From positions 1 to 64,000 of the forward strand of contig NZ_BSTQ01000016.1 in NCBI RefSeq assembly GCF_030269605.1: DNA of 64,000 bases, written 5' to 3'. The notes beneath the pieces were generated by a model. That model was not told the origin of the DNA. It saw only the letters and a list, made by a program, of their open reading frames with translations, and did not search any database. Within the stretch, counting starts at the first letter, position 1. Every line of letters starts with the position of its first letter. Shown one piece after another: positions 23,888 through 33,137 of this stretch. A program made the translations under genes and the position numbers. This stretch comes from Lentzea sp. NBRC 105346 (lineage in GTDB: Bacteria; Actinomycetota; Actinomycetes; Mycobacteriales; Pseudonocardiaceae).

Positions 23888-24886
23888 ATGCGCACTCGAG
23901 CACTGGCACTGGCGACGAGCGCCGTGCTACTACTGCAACCGGTCGTCGCGGTGCCCGCGGCGGCGCACTCCGACGTCCTGGTGATCGGCCACCGCGGCGC
24001 GGCCGGGTACCGCCCCGAGCACACCGTGGCGTCCTACTCGCTGGCGGCCCAGATGGGCGCCGACTACATCGAACCCGACCTCGTGTCCACCAAGGACGGC
24101 GTGCTGGTCGCGCGGCACGAGAACGAGCTCAGCACGTCCACCGACGTCGCCGCGCATCCCGAGTTCGCGGGACGCCAGACGACCAAGAACATCGACGGCT
24201 GGGACATGACCGGCTGGTTCACCGAGGACTTCACGCTCGCCGAGCTCAAGACCCTGCGCGCGCGGGAGAGCCAGCCCGAGCTGCGGCCGGCCAACACGGC
24301 CTACGACGGGCGGTACCAGATCCTGACGTTCCAGGAGGTCATCTCGCTGGCCCAGCGGCTGTCCCGGCAGCTCGGCCGGGAGATCGGCATCTATCCGGAG
24401 ACCAAGCACCCCTCGTACTTCGCGTCGATCGGGCTGCCGCTGGAGCCCGCGCTGGTGCGGACGTTGAACGTGAACGGCCTGAACCGCCGGGGCGCCAAGG
24501 TGTTCGTGCAGTCCTTCGAGTCGGACAACCTCAAGGCGTTGAAGAAGCAGCTGCGCGTGCCGCTGATCCAGCTCGTGTGGGATCCGGCGCAGGTCACCCC
24601 GGACAAGCTGCGCGAGATCGCCACCTATGCGTACGGCATCGGGCCGCACGTCACCATGGTGATCAACTGGACCGAGGACGGCTCGTTGGGTGCCTCCACC
24701 GGGTTGGTGCGCAACGCGCACCGGGCCGGGCTGGCCGTGCACGCGTACACGTTCGCGGTGGAGAACCAGAATCTGCCGACGAACTACCAGAACCGGTTCA
24801 CCGCATACCTCAAGGCGTACTACCGGGCGGGGATCGACGGCGCCTTCGCGGACAATCCCGACCTGGCCGTGGCGGCCCGGCGCTAA
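23888..24886 (+). CDS. Secreted glycerophosphodiester phosphodiesterase
   Basis: 332 residues from ATG 23888, chosen because it gives a clean Sec signal (MRTRALALATSAVLLLQPVVAVPAAAHS, cleavage near 26). Catalytic motifs: GHRGAAGYRPEHT with His35, EPDLVSTKDGVLVARHE with Glu62, Asp64 and His77. It hydrolyses glycerophosphodiesters to glycerol 3-phosphate and an alcohol outside the cell, for phosphorus or carbon salvage. It is divergent from the kynurenine operon (92-nt gap) and likely a housekeeping boundary gene. Confidence 0.9.
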   Translation: MRTRALALATSAVLLLQPVVAVPAAAHSDVLVIGHRGAAGYRPEHTVASYSLAAQMGADYIEPDLVSTKDGVLVARHENELSTSTDVAAHPEFAGRQTTKNIDGWDMTGWFTEDFTLAELKTLRARESQPELRPANTAYDGRYQILTFQEVISLAQRLSRQLGREIGIYPETKHPSYFASIGLPLEPALVRTLNVNGLNRRGAKVFVQSFESDNLKALKKQLRVPLIQLVWDPAQVTPDKLREIATYAYGIGPHVTMVINWTEDGSLGASTGLVRNAHRAGLAVHAYTFAVENQNLPTNYQNRFTAYLKAYYRAGIDGAFADNPDLAVAARR

Positions 24887-24923
24887 GACCCGCCTGATAC
24901 GTGCGGTCTCTAGCGTCGGACGC

Positions 24924-27518
24924 GTGAAACTGCAGCTGACCCGGTCGCGCGTGGTCGCGCTCGCCGCTGCCGTCGTCGTACTGGGCGGCGCGACAGCGGC
25001 GTGGGCGTCCGGCGGCAGCGACCCCCAGGCGAAGTACCGCGTCGAGGACGCCTTCATCGACGTCAACGGCGTGTCCCTCGACACGAGCCTCTACCTCCCC
25101 GAGCGCACGCCCGCGCCGGCCGTCCTGCTGGCCCACGGTTTCGGTGGCGACAAGCACAGCACCGAGAAGGACGCCAGGGAACTGGCCGACGCGGGCTTGG
25201 TCGTCCTCACCTACTCTGCGCGCGGGTTCGGCGAGAGCAACGGCAAGATCGCGCTGAACGACCCGGCCCTCGAAGTCACGGACGCGAGGCAGCTCGTCGA
25301 CAAGCTCGCGCAACGCAAGGAAGTCCAGCTCGACGGGCCGAACGACCCGCGCATCGCGGTGTCCGGCGCGTCGTACGGCGGCGGTCTGTCGCTGCTCCTC
25401 GCGGGCACGGACCGGCGGATCGACGCGCTCGTCCCGGTGATCACCTACAACTCGCTCGCCGAAGGGTTGCTGCCCAACGGGGTCTTCAAGAGCTCGTGGG
25501 GTGGTTTCCTCTACTCGATGGGCGTCAACGAGTCCACAGAGGACGTGTGCGGCCGCTTCACCGCCGAGATCTGCAAGGCGTGGACCGAGGTCGCCACGAC
25601 CGGCACGATGAGCGAGGAGACGCTGAACCTCCTGCGCCGCATCTCGCCCGCATCGACGAACACGGGTGTCACCGCGCCCACGCTCCTGGTTCAGGGCGAG
25701 CAGGACACGTTGTTCGGCCTCGACCACGCCGACGCGAACGCCAAGCAGGTCAAGGGGCCCGTGCAGGTCGTGTGGTTCGCCGGTGGCCACGACGGGGCCT
25801 ATCCCGACGAGAAGCTGCGCGCCCGGATCATCGGGTGGATCCGATACCGGCTGACCGGGCAGGGCGAGAACCCGTTCGGTGCCTTCGAGTACGACGTGCA
25901 GGGCAACATCACGCCCGAAGGGGTGCAGTCCGTCCGCACGGTGCGGGTGCCCGACTACCCCGGAGTGCACGGGAACCCCAGGAAACTCCAGCTCAGCGGC
26001 GGCGAGCAGACGATCATCACCCCGCCCGGCGGGCTGCCCGCGGCGATCAGCGGCATGCCGGCGTTGAACAGCAGGCTGGCGCAGACACCGATCTCGTCGC
26101 TCTTCGGCATGGACCTGCCCGGCCAGCAGGCGACGTTCACCTCGGAGAAGCTGACCGCCCAGCTGCTGGTGGCAGGCTCCGCGACGATCACGCTCAAGGT
26201 CTCCGCGGTCGGGACGCCGGGCGACGGCGTGCTGTTCGTCAAGGTGTACGACAAGGATCCCAACGGCAACCGCACGTTGCCCGGCAACGCCGTCGCGCCG
26301 ATCAAGCTGCCACCGCTGCCGCAGGACGGCTCACCGATCGAGGTCAGCGTGAACCTCGCCGGGATCGTGCGGCCGATCGAGAACGGGCACGAGCTGCAGA
26401 TCTCCGTCGCCACGACCGACCAGACCTATCGCACGCCGACGACCCCGGCGACCTACCGCGTCTCCCTCGACAGCGTCGAGGTCCCCGTGGTACCCGGTGT
26501 GGCAACGGAGTCGCCGTTCCCCGTCGGGCAGCTGCTCGGCATCGCGGGCGTGCTCGTCCTCGCCCTGGTGCTCGCGTGCATCAGGCGCAGGCGGCGCGAG
26601 GACGTCGATCCGAACCTCGAGCACACGCCGTTGGTGATCCAGGGACTGGCCAAGTCGTACAAGGGACTCACCGCGGTCGACGGCCTGTCGTTCCGCGTCG
26701 AACGCGGGCAGATCCTCGGCCTGCTCGGGCCGAACGGCGCGGGCAAGACCACGACGTTGCGCATGCTGATGGGCCTGATCACGCCGACGAGCGGCACGAT
26801 CCGCGTGTTCGGCAGCCTGGTGCGGCCCGGTGCGCCGGTGCTCGGCCGGATCGGATGCTTCGTGGAGAGCGCCGGGTTCCTGCCGCACCTGTCCGGCGCG
26901 GAGAACCTGCGGTTGTACTGGGCCGCAACGGGAAGAACGCCCGAAGAGGCGCATCTCGAAGAGGCGCTGGAGATCGCGGGCCTCGGTGACGCCATCAAGC
27001 GGCGGGTCAAGACGTACAGCCAGGGCATGCGGCAACGGCTCGCGATCGCGCAGGCCATGCTCGGCCTGCCGGACCTGCTCGTGCTCGACGAACCCGCCAA
27101 CGGCCTCGACCCGCCCCAGATCCACGCCATGCGCGAGGTTCTCAAGCGATACGCCGCCACCGGCCGCACGGTGCTGGTCTCCAGCCACCTGCTGGCCGAG
27201 GTCGAACAGACCTGCACGCACGTCGTCGTCATGCACCGCGGACAGGTCATCGCGTCCGGCACGGTCGACGAGATCGCCTCCGCGGGTGGTGCGACGAGCT
27301 TCGCGGTCGACCAGCCGGAACTCACGGCGACGACCCTGCGGCAGCTCGGAGTGTCCGATGTGGACATCGAGGACGACGTGGTGCACGCCGACCTGAACGG
27401 CGTGGCGTGCGGGCAGGCGATCGCCGCGCTCGTGACCGCCGGGGTGTCGGTCTCCCGAGCGGGACCGCGGGTCCGGCTCGAGGACGCGTTCCTGCAACTG
27501 GTCGGAGAGGGATCATGA
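24924..27518 (+). CDS. Fusion: exported CocE-like hydrolase, membrane helix and ABC ATPase
   Basis: 864 residues from GTG 24924. Order of parts: N-terminal signal/anchor (about 8-29); alpha/beta hydrolase of the X-Pro dipeptidyl-peptidase/CocE type with nucleophile Ser150 (SGASYGGG) and LAHGFGGDKH; C-terminal beta-sandwich to about 525; a transmembrane helix at about 533-553 followed by RRRRRED; then a cytoplasmic ABC ATPase with Walker A GPNGAGKT (about 602-609), YSQGMRQR signature and LLVLDEPANGLDPPQ. The topology puts the hydrolase outside and the ATPase inside. Overlap (ATGA) with the permease gene shows a transporter whose ATPase is tethered to an external hydrolase, perhaps to process an exported or bound peptide/ester. 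Confidence 0.88.
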   Translation: MKLQLTRSRVVALAAAVVVLGGATAAWASGGSDPQAKYRVEDAFIDVNGVSLDTSLYLPERTPAPAVLLAHGFGGDKHSTEKDARELADAGLVVLTYSARGFGESNGKIALNDPALEVTDARQLVDKLAQRKEVQLDGPNDPRIAVSGASYGGGLSLLLAGTDRRIDALVPVITYNSLAEGLLPNGVFKSSWGGFLYSMGVNESTEDVCGRFTAEICKAWTEVATTGTMSEETLNLLRRISPASTNTGVTAPTLLVQGEQDTLFGLDHADANAKQVKGPVQVVWFAGGHDGAYPDEKLRARIIGWIRYRLTGQGENPFGAFEYDVQGNITPEGVQSVRTVRVPDYPGVHGNPRKLQLSGGEQTIITPPGGLPAAISGMPALNSRLAQTPISSLFGMDLPGQQATFTSEKLTAQLLVAGSATITLKVSAVGTPGDGVLFVKVYDKDPNGNRTLPGNAVAPIKLPPLPQDGSPIEVSVNLAGIVRPIENGHELQISVATTDQTYRTPTTPATYRVSLDSVEVPVVPGVATESPFPVGQLLGIAGVLVLALVLACIRRRRREDVDPNLEHTPLVIQGLAKSYKGLTAVDGLSFRVERGQILGLLGPNGAGKTTTLRMLMGLITPTSGTIRVFGSLVRPGAPVLGRIGCFVESAGFLPHLSGAENLRLYWAATGRTPEEAHLEEALEIAGLGDAIKRRVKTYSQGMRQRLAIAQAMLGLPDLLVLDEPANGLDPPQIHAMREVLKRYAATGRTVLVSSHLLAEVEQTCTHVVVMHRGQVIASGTVDEIASAGGATSFAVDQPELTATTLRQLGVSDVDIEDDVVHADLNGVACGQAIAALVTAGVSVSRAGPRVRLEDAFLQLVGEGS

Positions 27519-28345
27519 CCCTGGTGCAAGACCGGACGTTGCGTTTCGGCGTCGAGCTCAAACGCCAGCTCAAACGCAGGCGTACCAAGCTGCTCACGGG
27601 ACTGACCGCGCTGCTCCCGCTGGTGCTGGTGATCGCGTTCGGGTTCGGCGACGCGCCGGACACCGCGAAGCGCGGCGGCACGTTCGCCGACCTGGCGATG
27701 GTGTCGGCGCCGAACTTCGTGGTGTTCGGGTTCTACGTCGCCGGCGCCTACCTGCTACCCGTGGTGGTGGCCGTGTTCTTCGGCGAGACGATCGCGTCGG
27801 AGGCCTCGTGGTCGTCGCTGAAGTACCTGCTCGCGATCCCGGTGCCGCGCCGGAGACTGTTGCGGCAGAAGGCCTGCGTCGCGGGCGGGCTGTCGGCGTT
27901 CACGCTGCTGTTGTTCCCCGCGTGCGCGTTCCTGGTCGGCGTCATCTGGTACGGCGCGGGTGACGCGACCAGTCCGTCGGGCGACGCGGTGCCGTTCGGG
28001 AAGTCCGTGGTGGCCCTGTGCATCGCGTCGGCGTACATCGTCGTGCAGCTGTCGTGGGTGGCCGGGCTGGCGCTGTTGCTGTCGGTGTCGATGGACGCCC
28101 CGCTCGGCGCGGTCGGCGGTGCCGTGATGGCGGGTGTGCTGTCGCAGATCCTCGACGCGATCACCGCGCTCGGCGACGCGCGGAAGTTCCTGCCGACGCA
28201 CTACACGTTCTCGTGGATCGACGTGTTCTCGACGAACGTCGACTGGACGGCCATGGCGAACGGTGTGCTGCTGTCGCTGGGCTACTGCCTGGTCCTCACG
28301 ACGCTGGCCGTGCGCCGGTTCAACCGCAAGGACATCACCAGCTGA
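27515..28345 (+). CDS. ABC transporter permease (ABC-2 type)
   Basis: 276 residues; ATG overlaps the ATPase-fusion stop. About six hydrophobic segments: LLTGLTALLPLVLVIAFGFG, FVVFGFYVAGAYLLPVVVAVFFG, LSAFTLLLFPACAFLVGVIW, VVALCIASAYIVVQLSWVAGLALLLS, then GAVGGAVMAGVLSQIL and VLLSLGYCLVLTTLAV. The motif SEASWSSLKYLLAIPVPRRRLLRQK is typical of ABC-2 permeases. It is the membrane partner of the preceding fusion protein. The substrate is unknown. Confidence 0.88.
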   Translation: MTLVQDRTLRFGVELKRQLKRRRTKLLTGLTALLPLVLVIAFGFGDAPDTAKRGGTFADLAMVSAPNFVVFGFYVAGAYLLPVVVAVFFGETIASEASWSSLKYLLAIPVPRRRLLRQKACVAGGLSAFTLLLFPACAFLVGVIWYGAGDATSPSGDAVPFGKSVVALCIASAYIVVQLSWVAGLALLLSVSMDAPLGAVGGAVMAGVLSQILDAITALGDARKFLPTHYTFSWIDVFSTNVDWTAMANGVLLSLGYCLVLTTLAVRRFNRKDITS

Positions 28346-28826
28346 GCGGATGCGGGGCGCGGCGGTGCCACACGAGGCCGCCCGCGTCCCCCTCCTCGGG
28401 GCTGGTCACCTCGACCACGCGGCCCAGCAGGATCGTGTGGTCACCGCCGTCGCGGACACCGTCGGGCGCGCAGATGATCCGCAGCCGCACGTCGGTCAGC
28501 TCGGGCACGGCGCCGTGCCGAACGTTCTGACCGGCGAACCGGTCGATGGGCTTCGCGAACCGGAAAGCCAATTCCTGCTGACCCGGTTCCAGCACGTGCA
28601 GGCAAACCCGCTCGGCCGAAACAACGAAGTCGTGGCTGTAATTCGTGCGGTTCAGGCACACGGCCACCAAAGGCGGTCGCGCCGAGACCGAGCACACGGC
28701 GTTGACGGTCAGCCCGATCAAGCCACCGTCCGGTGCGTAGCAGGTGAGCACGGTCAACGGTGCGGCGAGCTGGGCCATCGCGTGCCGGAAAGTGTCGGCG
28801 TCCACCGAAGGAATTGATAGCTCCAC
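28335..28826 (-). CDS. Flavin reductase-domain protein
   Basis: 163 residues from GTG 28826; an upstream ATG at 28904 gives an unlikely extension, and neither start has a good ribosome-binding site. Flavin-reductase-like split barrel: FRHAMAQLAAPLTVLTCY, GLTVNAVCSVSARPPLVAVCLNRTNYSHDFV, and FAKPIDRFAGQ. Such enzymes supply FMNH2/FADH2 to two-component monooxygenases or are themselves FMN-binding. The 3' end overlaps the permease gene by 11 nt (convergent). It may serve oxygenases of the upstream cluster; no partner oxygenase is adjacent. Confidence 0.78.
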   Translation of the reverse strand: MELSIPSVDADTFRHAMAQLAAPLTVLTCYAPDGGLIGLTVNAVCSVSARPPLVAVCLNRTNYSHDFVVSAERVCLHVLEPGQQELAFRFAKPIDRFAGQNVRHGAVPELTDVRLRIICAPDGVRDGGDHTILLGRVVEVTSPEEGDAGGLVWHRRAPHPLSW

Positions 28827-28930
28827 CCTCGCGACGTTAACGAATCGCCGTATCAGCGAACTCTCAAAGAAATGCGTGAGACCGAGGTGAGAGCGGCCCT
28901 GCATAGGGTCGTTTTCGGGAGGTATGCGAC

Positions 28931-29980
28931 ATGACGGTCACACATACCGGCTGGTCGTTGTCCGATCAGCTGCCGGAGCGGGTTGTGCCCAGCAGCCTGT
29001 ACGACTCCGACGGCTGGCTGCGCACCTGGGAGACCAACACCATCGAGCAGCGCACGCGCCTGGCGTACGTGAGCGACGAACGCGGCGACGTGCTGCCCCT
29101 CTACGAGATCACCTCGTCGCCGTTCTGGCACGGCTACGAGGTCCAGTGCGACCTGGTGGGCCGCTTCGGCAAGCCGATCGTCTTCGCCGGCTCCACCTAT
29201 TCCATGTACGGCAAGCGCGGGCCCGTGGCGCACGCGCTCGTGCGCGGCGCGTACGAGACCGCGATGGAGTGGATCGGCGACGGTCCCGCCGACGTCCTCG
29301 TCGTGCCCAACCTGACCGACGAAGGCGTCGAGGACTGGCTCGCCGTGGCCGGCGAACCGGTCGGGAAAGTGTTGCTGGAACGCACTTACAGCATCGGTGT
29401 GCACGGCACGTTCCGCGACCACCTGTGGCGCAACCTCCCCGAGAAGATCCGCAAGGACGTCGAGCGCCGGCTGCGCCGCTCGTCCGAACGCGGGCTGACC
29501 ATCCGCATGGTCGAAGGCCAGGAGGCGCACGACCTCGTGCGGTTCGCCTACCCGTTGACCGTCGACACCAGCGACAAGAACGACTGGCCCGCCCTGTTCA
29601 GCGAGCAGTCCCTCAACGCCATGCTGGACGTGCCCGGCGCGATGCTCGTCGCCGCCGAGATCGGCACCGAGCTGGTGGGCGCGTTCTTCGCGTTCCGGCA
29701 CGGCGACGAGGTCACGTTCATGTGCGGCGGCGTGAACTACGCCAGCCTCAAGGAGTACAGCACCTACATCGCACTGATGTACGGCTGCACGCGGTGGGCC
29801 TACGAGAACGGCATGCGCCGCATCGAGTGGGGCCGCGACAACTACCGGTTCAAGGAGAAGCACGGCCTGACGGGCACCGACCTGTGGGCACTGGTCTACG
29901 CGCCTTCGCCGAGACCCGATCTCGCGAAGGCGTTGCGCGGCATGCACGACGTGCTGTCCGCCTACATCGAGGGTGTGTGA
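28931..29980 (+). CDS. GNAT/FemAB-like acyltransferase
   Basis: 349 residues, GGGAGG ribosome-binding site before ATG 28931. C-terminal FemAB/BioF2-like GNAT half: LPEKIRKDVERRLRRSSERGLTIRMVEG, GAMLVAAEIGTELVGAFFAFRHGDEVTFMCGGVNY, YSTYIALMYGCTRWAYENGMRRIEWGRDNYRFKEKHG. The last phrase is the conserved end of this family, which transfers aminoacyl or acyl groups. It begins an overlapping four-gene cassette (GNAT, MFS, hydroxylase, GNAT). The substrate is unknown. Confidence 0.75.
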   Translation: MTVTHTGWSLSDQLPERVVPSSLYDSDGWLRTWETNTIEQRTRLAYVSDERGDVLPLYEITSSPFWHGYEVQCDLVGRFGKPIVFAGSTYSMYGKRGPVAHALVRGAYETAMEWIGDGPADVLVVPNLTDEGVEDWLAVAGEPVGKVLLERTYSIGVHGTFRDHLWRNLPEKIRKDVERRLRRSSERGLTIRMVEGQEAHDLVRFAYPLTVDTSDKNDWPALFSEQSLNAMLDVPGAMLVAAEIGTELVGAFFAFRHGDEVTFMCGGVNYASLKEYSTYIALMYGCTRWAYENGMRRIEWGRDNYRFKEKHGLTGTDLWALVYAPSPRPDLAKALRGMHDVLSAYIEGV

Positions 29981-31178
29981 ATTGCTTTCTGGTCAAGGGC
30001 GTGCGGCGCTGCTGCTCATCGCGGTCATCAGCGTCAACGCCTCCTACACGGTCCTCATCCCGTTCGTGCCCTCGCTGGAGGAGCGGGTGGGTGCGGGGCC
30101 GCTCGTCATCGCCCTGATGTTCGCGCTCTTCGCGGCCACCAAAGCACTGTTCCAGCCGGTCGGCGGGTGGTGGGTCGACCGCTGGCGGCCGAACGCCGTG
30201 GCGTGCGTGTCACTGCTGCTCGCCGCGGTGGGCATCCTGATCACGGCGTTCGCTTCCGACTCGGTGACGTTGCTCGTGGGCCGTTCGGTGTGGGGCGTGG
30301 GCGAGGGTCTGGTTTCGCCCGCGCTGTACGCCGGGATGTCCGCGCTGTGCAAGGTGTACGGCATCTCGACAAGTCGGATGATGGGCAACTTCGGGTCGGC
30401 CGCGATCGCGGGCTTCCTGCTCGGGCCGCTGATCGCCGGTGTCGCCACACCACTGGGCCTGGAGTCGTTGTTCCTGATCGGCGCCGTGGTGACCGGCGCG
30501 ACGGCCTTCGGACTGTTGCGCGCGATCCCTCCGTCCACAGTGGAGACAGTTTCGGAGTCGTCCGCTTCGCCGGGTCCGACGGGTAAGCGGTTCTGGCTCT
30601 GGGTGCTGATGCTGGGCGCTTTGGACATGTTCACGTCGATCATCTACTCGGCGCTGGAACCGGTGCTGCCGCTGTACCTCAGCGGCGAGCACGACTCGTC
30701 GGCGCGCGGGGTGATCTCGATCGTGTTCGCGGTCGGCCTCGCCACCTCGGGCCTGTCGATGTTCGTGCTCGGCCGGTACGCCGAACAGGTGCGGCTGACG
30801 ACGATGATCCGGGTCGGCCTCGGCCTCCTCGCGGTCGGCCTGGCGGGAACCGCGATCAGCGCGGGTGTCGTCGCGGTCGCGTCGTGGTTCGTGGTGTTCA
30901 TGGTCGGGTACGCGGCGCTGTTCCTGAGCGCGCGCCGCGGCGTCGTCGAGCTGAAGTCGGCGGCGGGCAAGGCGTTCGGGGTGTTCGGACTGATCTCCGA
31001 CGTGGGCAGCGTGGTCGGCCCGATCGTCGGCGTCGTGCTGTACGAGCTGACCGGGCGGCTGTCGTTCGTGCTGCTGGGCGCGGTGTCGGGGCTTCTGCTC
31101 GCCGTGCTGGTTTTCGTGGTGGTGCCGCAACGCGATGATTGGAGAGAACATGAGCGCTCCCCCGTACCGACTGTGTGA
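29973..31178 (+). CDS. Major facilitator superfamily transporter
   Basis: 401 residues from GTG 29973, overlapping the acyltransferase stop; TTG 29982 is an alternative start. Twelve hydrophobic segments are visible; loop 2-3 signature FQPVGGWWVDRWRP and, in helix 5, MMGNFGSAAIAGFLLGPLIAG are typical of MFS drug exporters. It probably exports the product of the surrounding cassette. No transporter lies inside the polyketide operons, so it could in principle serve those too. Confidence 0.88.
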   Translation: MCELLSGQGRAALLLIAVISVNASYTVLIPFVPSLEERVGAGPLVIALMFALFAATKALFQPVGGWWVDRWRPNAVACVSLLLAAVGILITAFASDSVTLLVGRSVWGVGEGLVSPALYAGMSALCKVYGISTSRMMGNFGSAAIAGFLLGPLIAGVATPLGLESLFLIGAVVTGATAFGLLRAIPPSTVETVSESSASPGPTGKRFWLWVLMLGALDMFTSIIYSALEPVLPLYLSGEHDSSARGVISIVFAVGLATSGLSMFVLGRYAEQVRLTTMIRVGLGLLAVGLAGTAISAGVVAVASWFVVFMVGYAALFLSARRGVVELKSAAGKAFGVFGLISDVGSVVGPIVGVVLYELTGRLSFVLLGAVSGLLLAVLVFVVVPQRDDWREHERSPVPTV

Positions 31179-32118
31179 CGCGCACGTCGGCGCACATCCG
31201 TCCGCCGTGCGGCTGCTGCCCACGTTCGACGTAGACAAGCTGCTGGCGGACCTCAAGGTCCTGGACAGCCACCAGTGGTCGTTGCAGACGACGTTCGAGA
31301 CCGATGGCCCGGCCGAGCAGGCGGACTTCGACTGGCGCGCGCTGCCGTTGCGCAGCCCCACGGGCAGCGAACTGCGCACCGACCCCGGCGGCGCGGGCCT
31401 GGACGACTTCGCCGACACCAAGTGGAAGGCCGAGGCCCCTTACCTGGCCTCGATCCTCGACTCGATCCCGGCGCCGCTGCGGTGCGTCCGGCTGCTGGCC
31501 CTGGGCCCCGGCGCGTGCAGCGAGCTGCACTTCGACACGAAGATCGGCTTCCCGTGGGCGAACCTGCGCCTGCACGTGCCGCTGATCACCAACCCCGGCG
31601 CGACCCTGCTGATGGACGGCGACCTGCACGTGTGGGAGCCGGGCACGTTCTGGTTCGGCGACTTCTGCCGCATGCACCAGGTGCAGAACACCGGCACCCG
31701 CAAGCGGATCCACATGGTCATCGACACGACGCTGACGCCCGAGCTGCTGTCGCTGTTCCCCAGCTCCTTCCTGGACTCCCTGGACGCGTCGGAGATCCTC
31801 TACAACCGTCCGGCGGTTCCGCTCACCGAGTCGTACTCGTGTTCGTTCGAGCTGCCCTTGTCGTTCCTGGACTTCGAGGAGGCCTTCGGCGAGTTCACCA
31901 AGCCGCAGCCCCGCGTCCAGGCCACTGTGGACGGTGACGTGCTGTCGGTCGACGGCACACCCCGGTTCCGTCTGGTCCACGTCGGCGACGGCGAGTTCCG
32001 CTTCACCGGCTGGACCGACGAACGCACCATCCAGATCACGCCGGGCGCGGTCATCCTGCGAACCCGTGAGGGCACGCGGGAGCAGCGCCTGGACGTCCCG
32101 GTATCCGTTCGCGTGTAG
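31150..32118 (+). CDS. Aspartyl/asparaginyl beta-hydroxylase-like dioxygenase
   Basis: 322 residues from ATG 31150 (GGAGAG 4 nt upstream), overlapping the MFS gene by 29 nt. Core of the AspH family: LLALGPGACSELHFDTKIGFPWANLRLHVPLITNPGATLLMDG, WEPGTFWFGDFCRMHQVQNTGTRKRIHMVIDT. The Fe(II) ligands would be the His of LHFD and the His of RMHQV, and the 2-oxoglutarate salt bridge the Arg of RKRIHM. It is predicted to beta-hydroxylate an amino acid, free or in a peptide. The C-terminal 120 residues (from EILYNRP) are an unassigned extension. Confidence 0.8.
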   Translation: MSAPPYRLCDAHVGAHPSAVRLLPTFDVDKLLADLKVLDSHQWSLQTTFETDGPAEQADFDWRALPLRSPTGSELRTDPGGAGLDDFADTKWKAEAPYLASILDSIPAPLRCVRLLALGPGACSELHFDTKIGFPWANLRLHVPLITNPGATLLMDGDLHVWEPGTFWFGDFCRMHQVQNTGTRKRIHMVIDTTLTPELLSLFPSSFLDSLDASEILYNRPAVPLTESYSCSFELPLSFLDFEEAFGEFTKPQPRVQATVDGDVLSVDGTPRFRLVHVGDGEFRFTGWTDERTIQITPGAVILRTREGTREQRLDVPVSVRV

Positions 32119-32138
32119 CACTTTTCGGGAGGCCACGA

Positions 32139-33053
32139 ATGGACGTCGAGATCACGAACGGCCTGGCCACCGGCCTGGTGACCGTCGACGAGGCACTTCA
32201 CCTCCGGTCACGTCCCGACGTGGACGTGCTGCGGGTGATCGATCCCCCGGCGTCCTCGTGGCCCCTCCTGCGCGCCGCCGGCTACGCGATCCACCCGTCG
32301 TGGATCACGTGGCTGGCGCCCGCGTGCGCGTCCGAGGACGCCTTCCTGGCCCGGCTCACGGGCAAGGAGCGCCGCAGTGTCCGTGCGGGGCAACGGTTCG
32401 TCGAGTCCGAGGGCATCTCGCTGAAGGTCGTCACTCCCCTTGATGCCCAGTCGTTCGACGCGTTCCTCTCGTTGTACGAACCCCAAATCGCCTCGATGCG
32501 GCACGGAGTTCCTTACGCCGCTATGGAACGCGACGAGATCCTCGACTCGGCCGACTCGTACTTCATGGTGCTGGCCTCGTCGGACTCCCTGGTCGGCGCG
32601 TGCGTGTGCCGGCTGCGCCCGGACATCTCGACCGTGGTGCTGCGGTTCTGCTCGACGGCGCCCTCCTCGCGGCAGCAACGACTCGTGCGAGCCATGTACA
32701 TGCAGGTCTTCCAGACGGCGCGCGAGATGGGGTTCCGCGACATCTCCCTGGGCTCCGACCCGGCCCTGTACGGCCACATGGCCAAGCCGGGCCTGTTCAC
32801 GTTCAAGAGCGCGCTGTCGTTCACGCCGGTGCCCTCGCGTTCATTGGGAACCATGGACGACCCGGACGAGGCGACCCTGGTGCTCCGCCTGTCCGCGCTG
32901 ACCGACCCTTCACTGCTGGTGTCGTACGCCCCGGACTCCTCGCTGCGCGCCGACGTGTTCAGCTCGGGCGTTGTAGATCCGCGCGCGTACTCCGCTCCCT
33001 TCCTGTCCGACGTGGCCGTCGTTCACCCAGAAGGCGCAATGTTGAAGATTTAA
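32139..33053 (+). CDS. GNAT/FemAB-like acyltransferase (second)
   Basis: 304 residues with GGGAGG upstream (32128-32133). FemAB-like features: LARLTGKERRSVRAGQRFVESEGISLKVV, FDAFLSLYEPQIASMRHGVPYAAM, YFMVLASSDSLVGACVCRLRPDISTVVLRFC, then RQQRLVRAMYMQVFQTAREMGFRDISLGSDPALYGHMAKPGLFTFK. It follows the hydroxylase by 20 nt. It differs clearly from the first acyltransferase in the cassette, so two successive acyl or aminoacyl transfers are suggested. The product class is unknown. Confidence 0.68.
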   Translation: MDVEITNGLATGLVTVDEALHLRSRPDVDVLRVIDPPASSWPLLRAAGYAIHPSWITWLAPACASEDAFLARLTGKERRSVRAGQRFVESEGISLKVVTPLDAQSFDAFLSLYEPQIASMRHGVPYAAMERDEILDSADSYFMVLASSDSLVGACVCRLRPDISTVVLRFCSTAPSSRQQRLVRAMYMQVFQTAREMGFRDISLGSDPALYGHMAKPGLFTFKSALSFTPVPSRSLGTMDDPDEATLVLRLSALTDPSLLVSYAPDSSLRADVFSSGVVDPRAYSAPFLSDVAVVHPEGAMLKI

Positions 33054-33137
33054 CTGACGTTGCGTAACGAGGCAGCTTTCGGTTCCGAAAGGCGGGTTGA
33101 CGCGGCCAGAGCGCTGGCCGACCGAGGGAGGCTTCGC

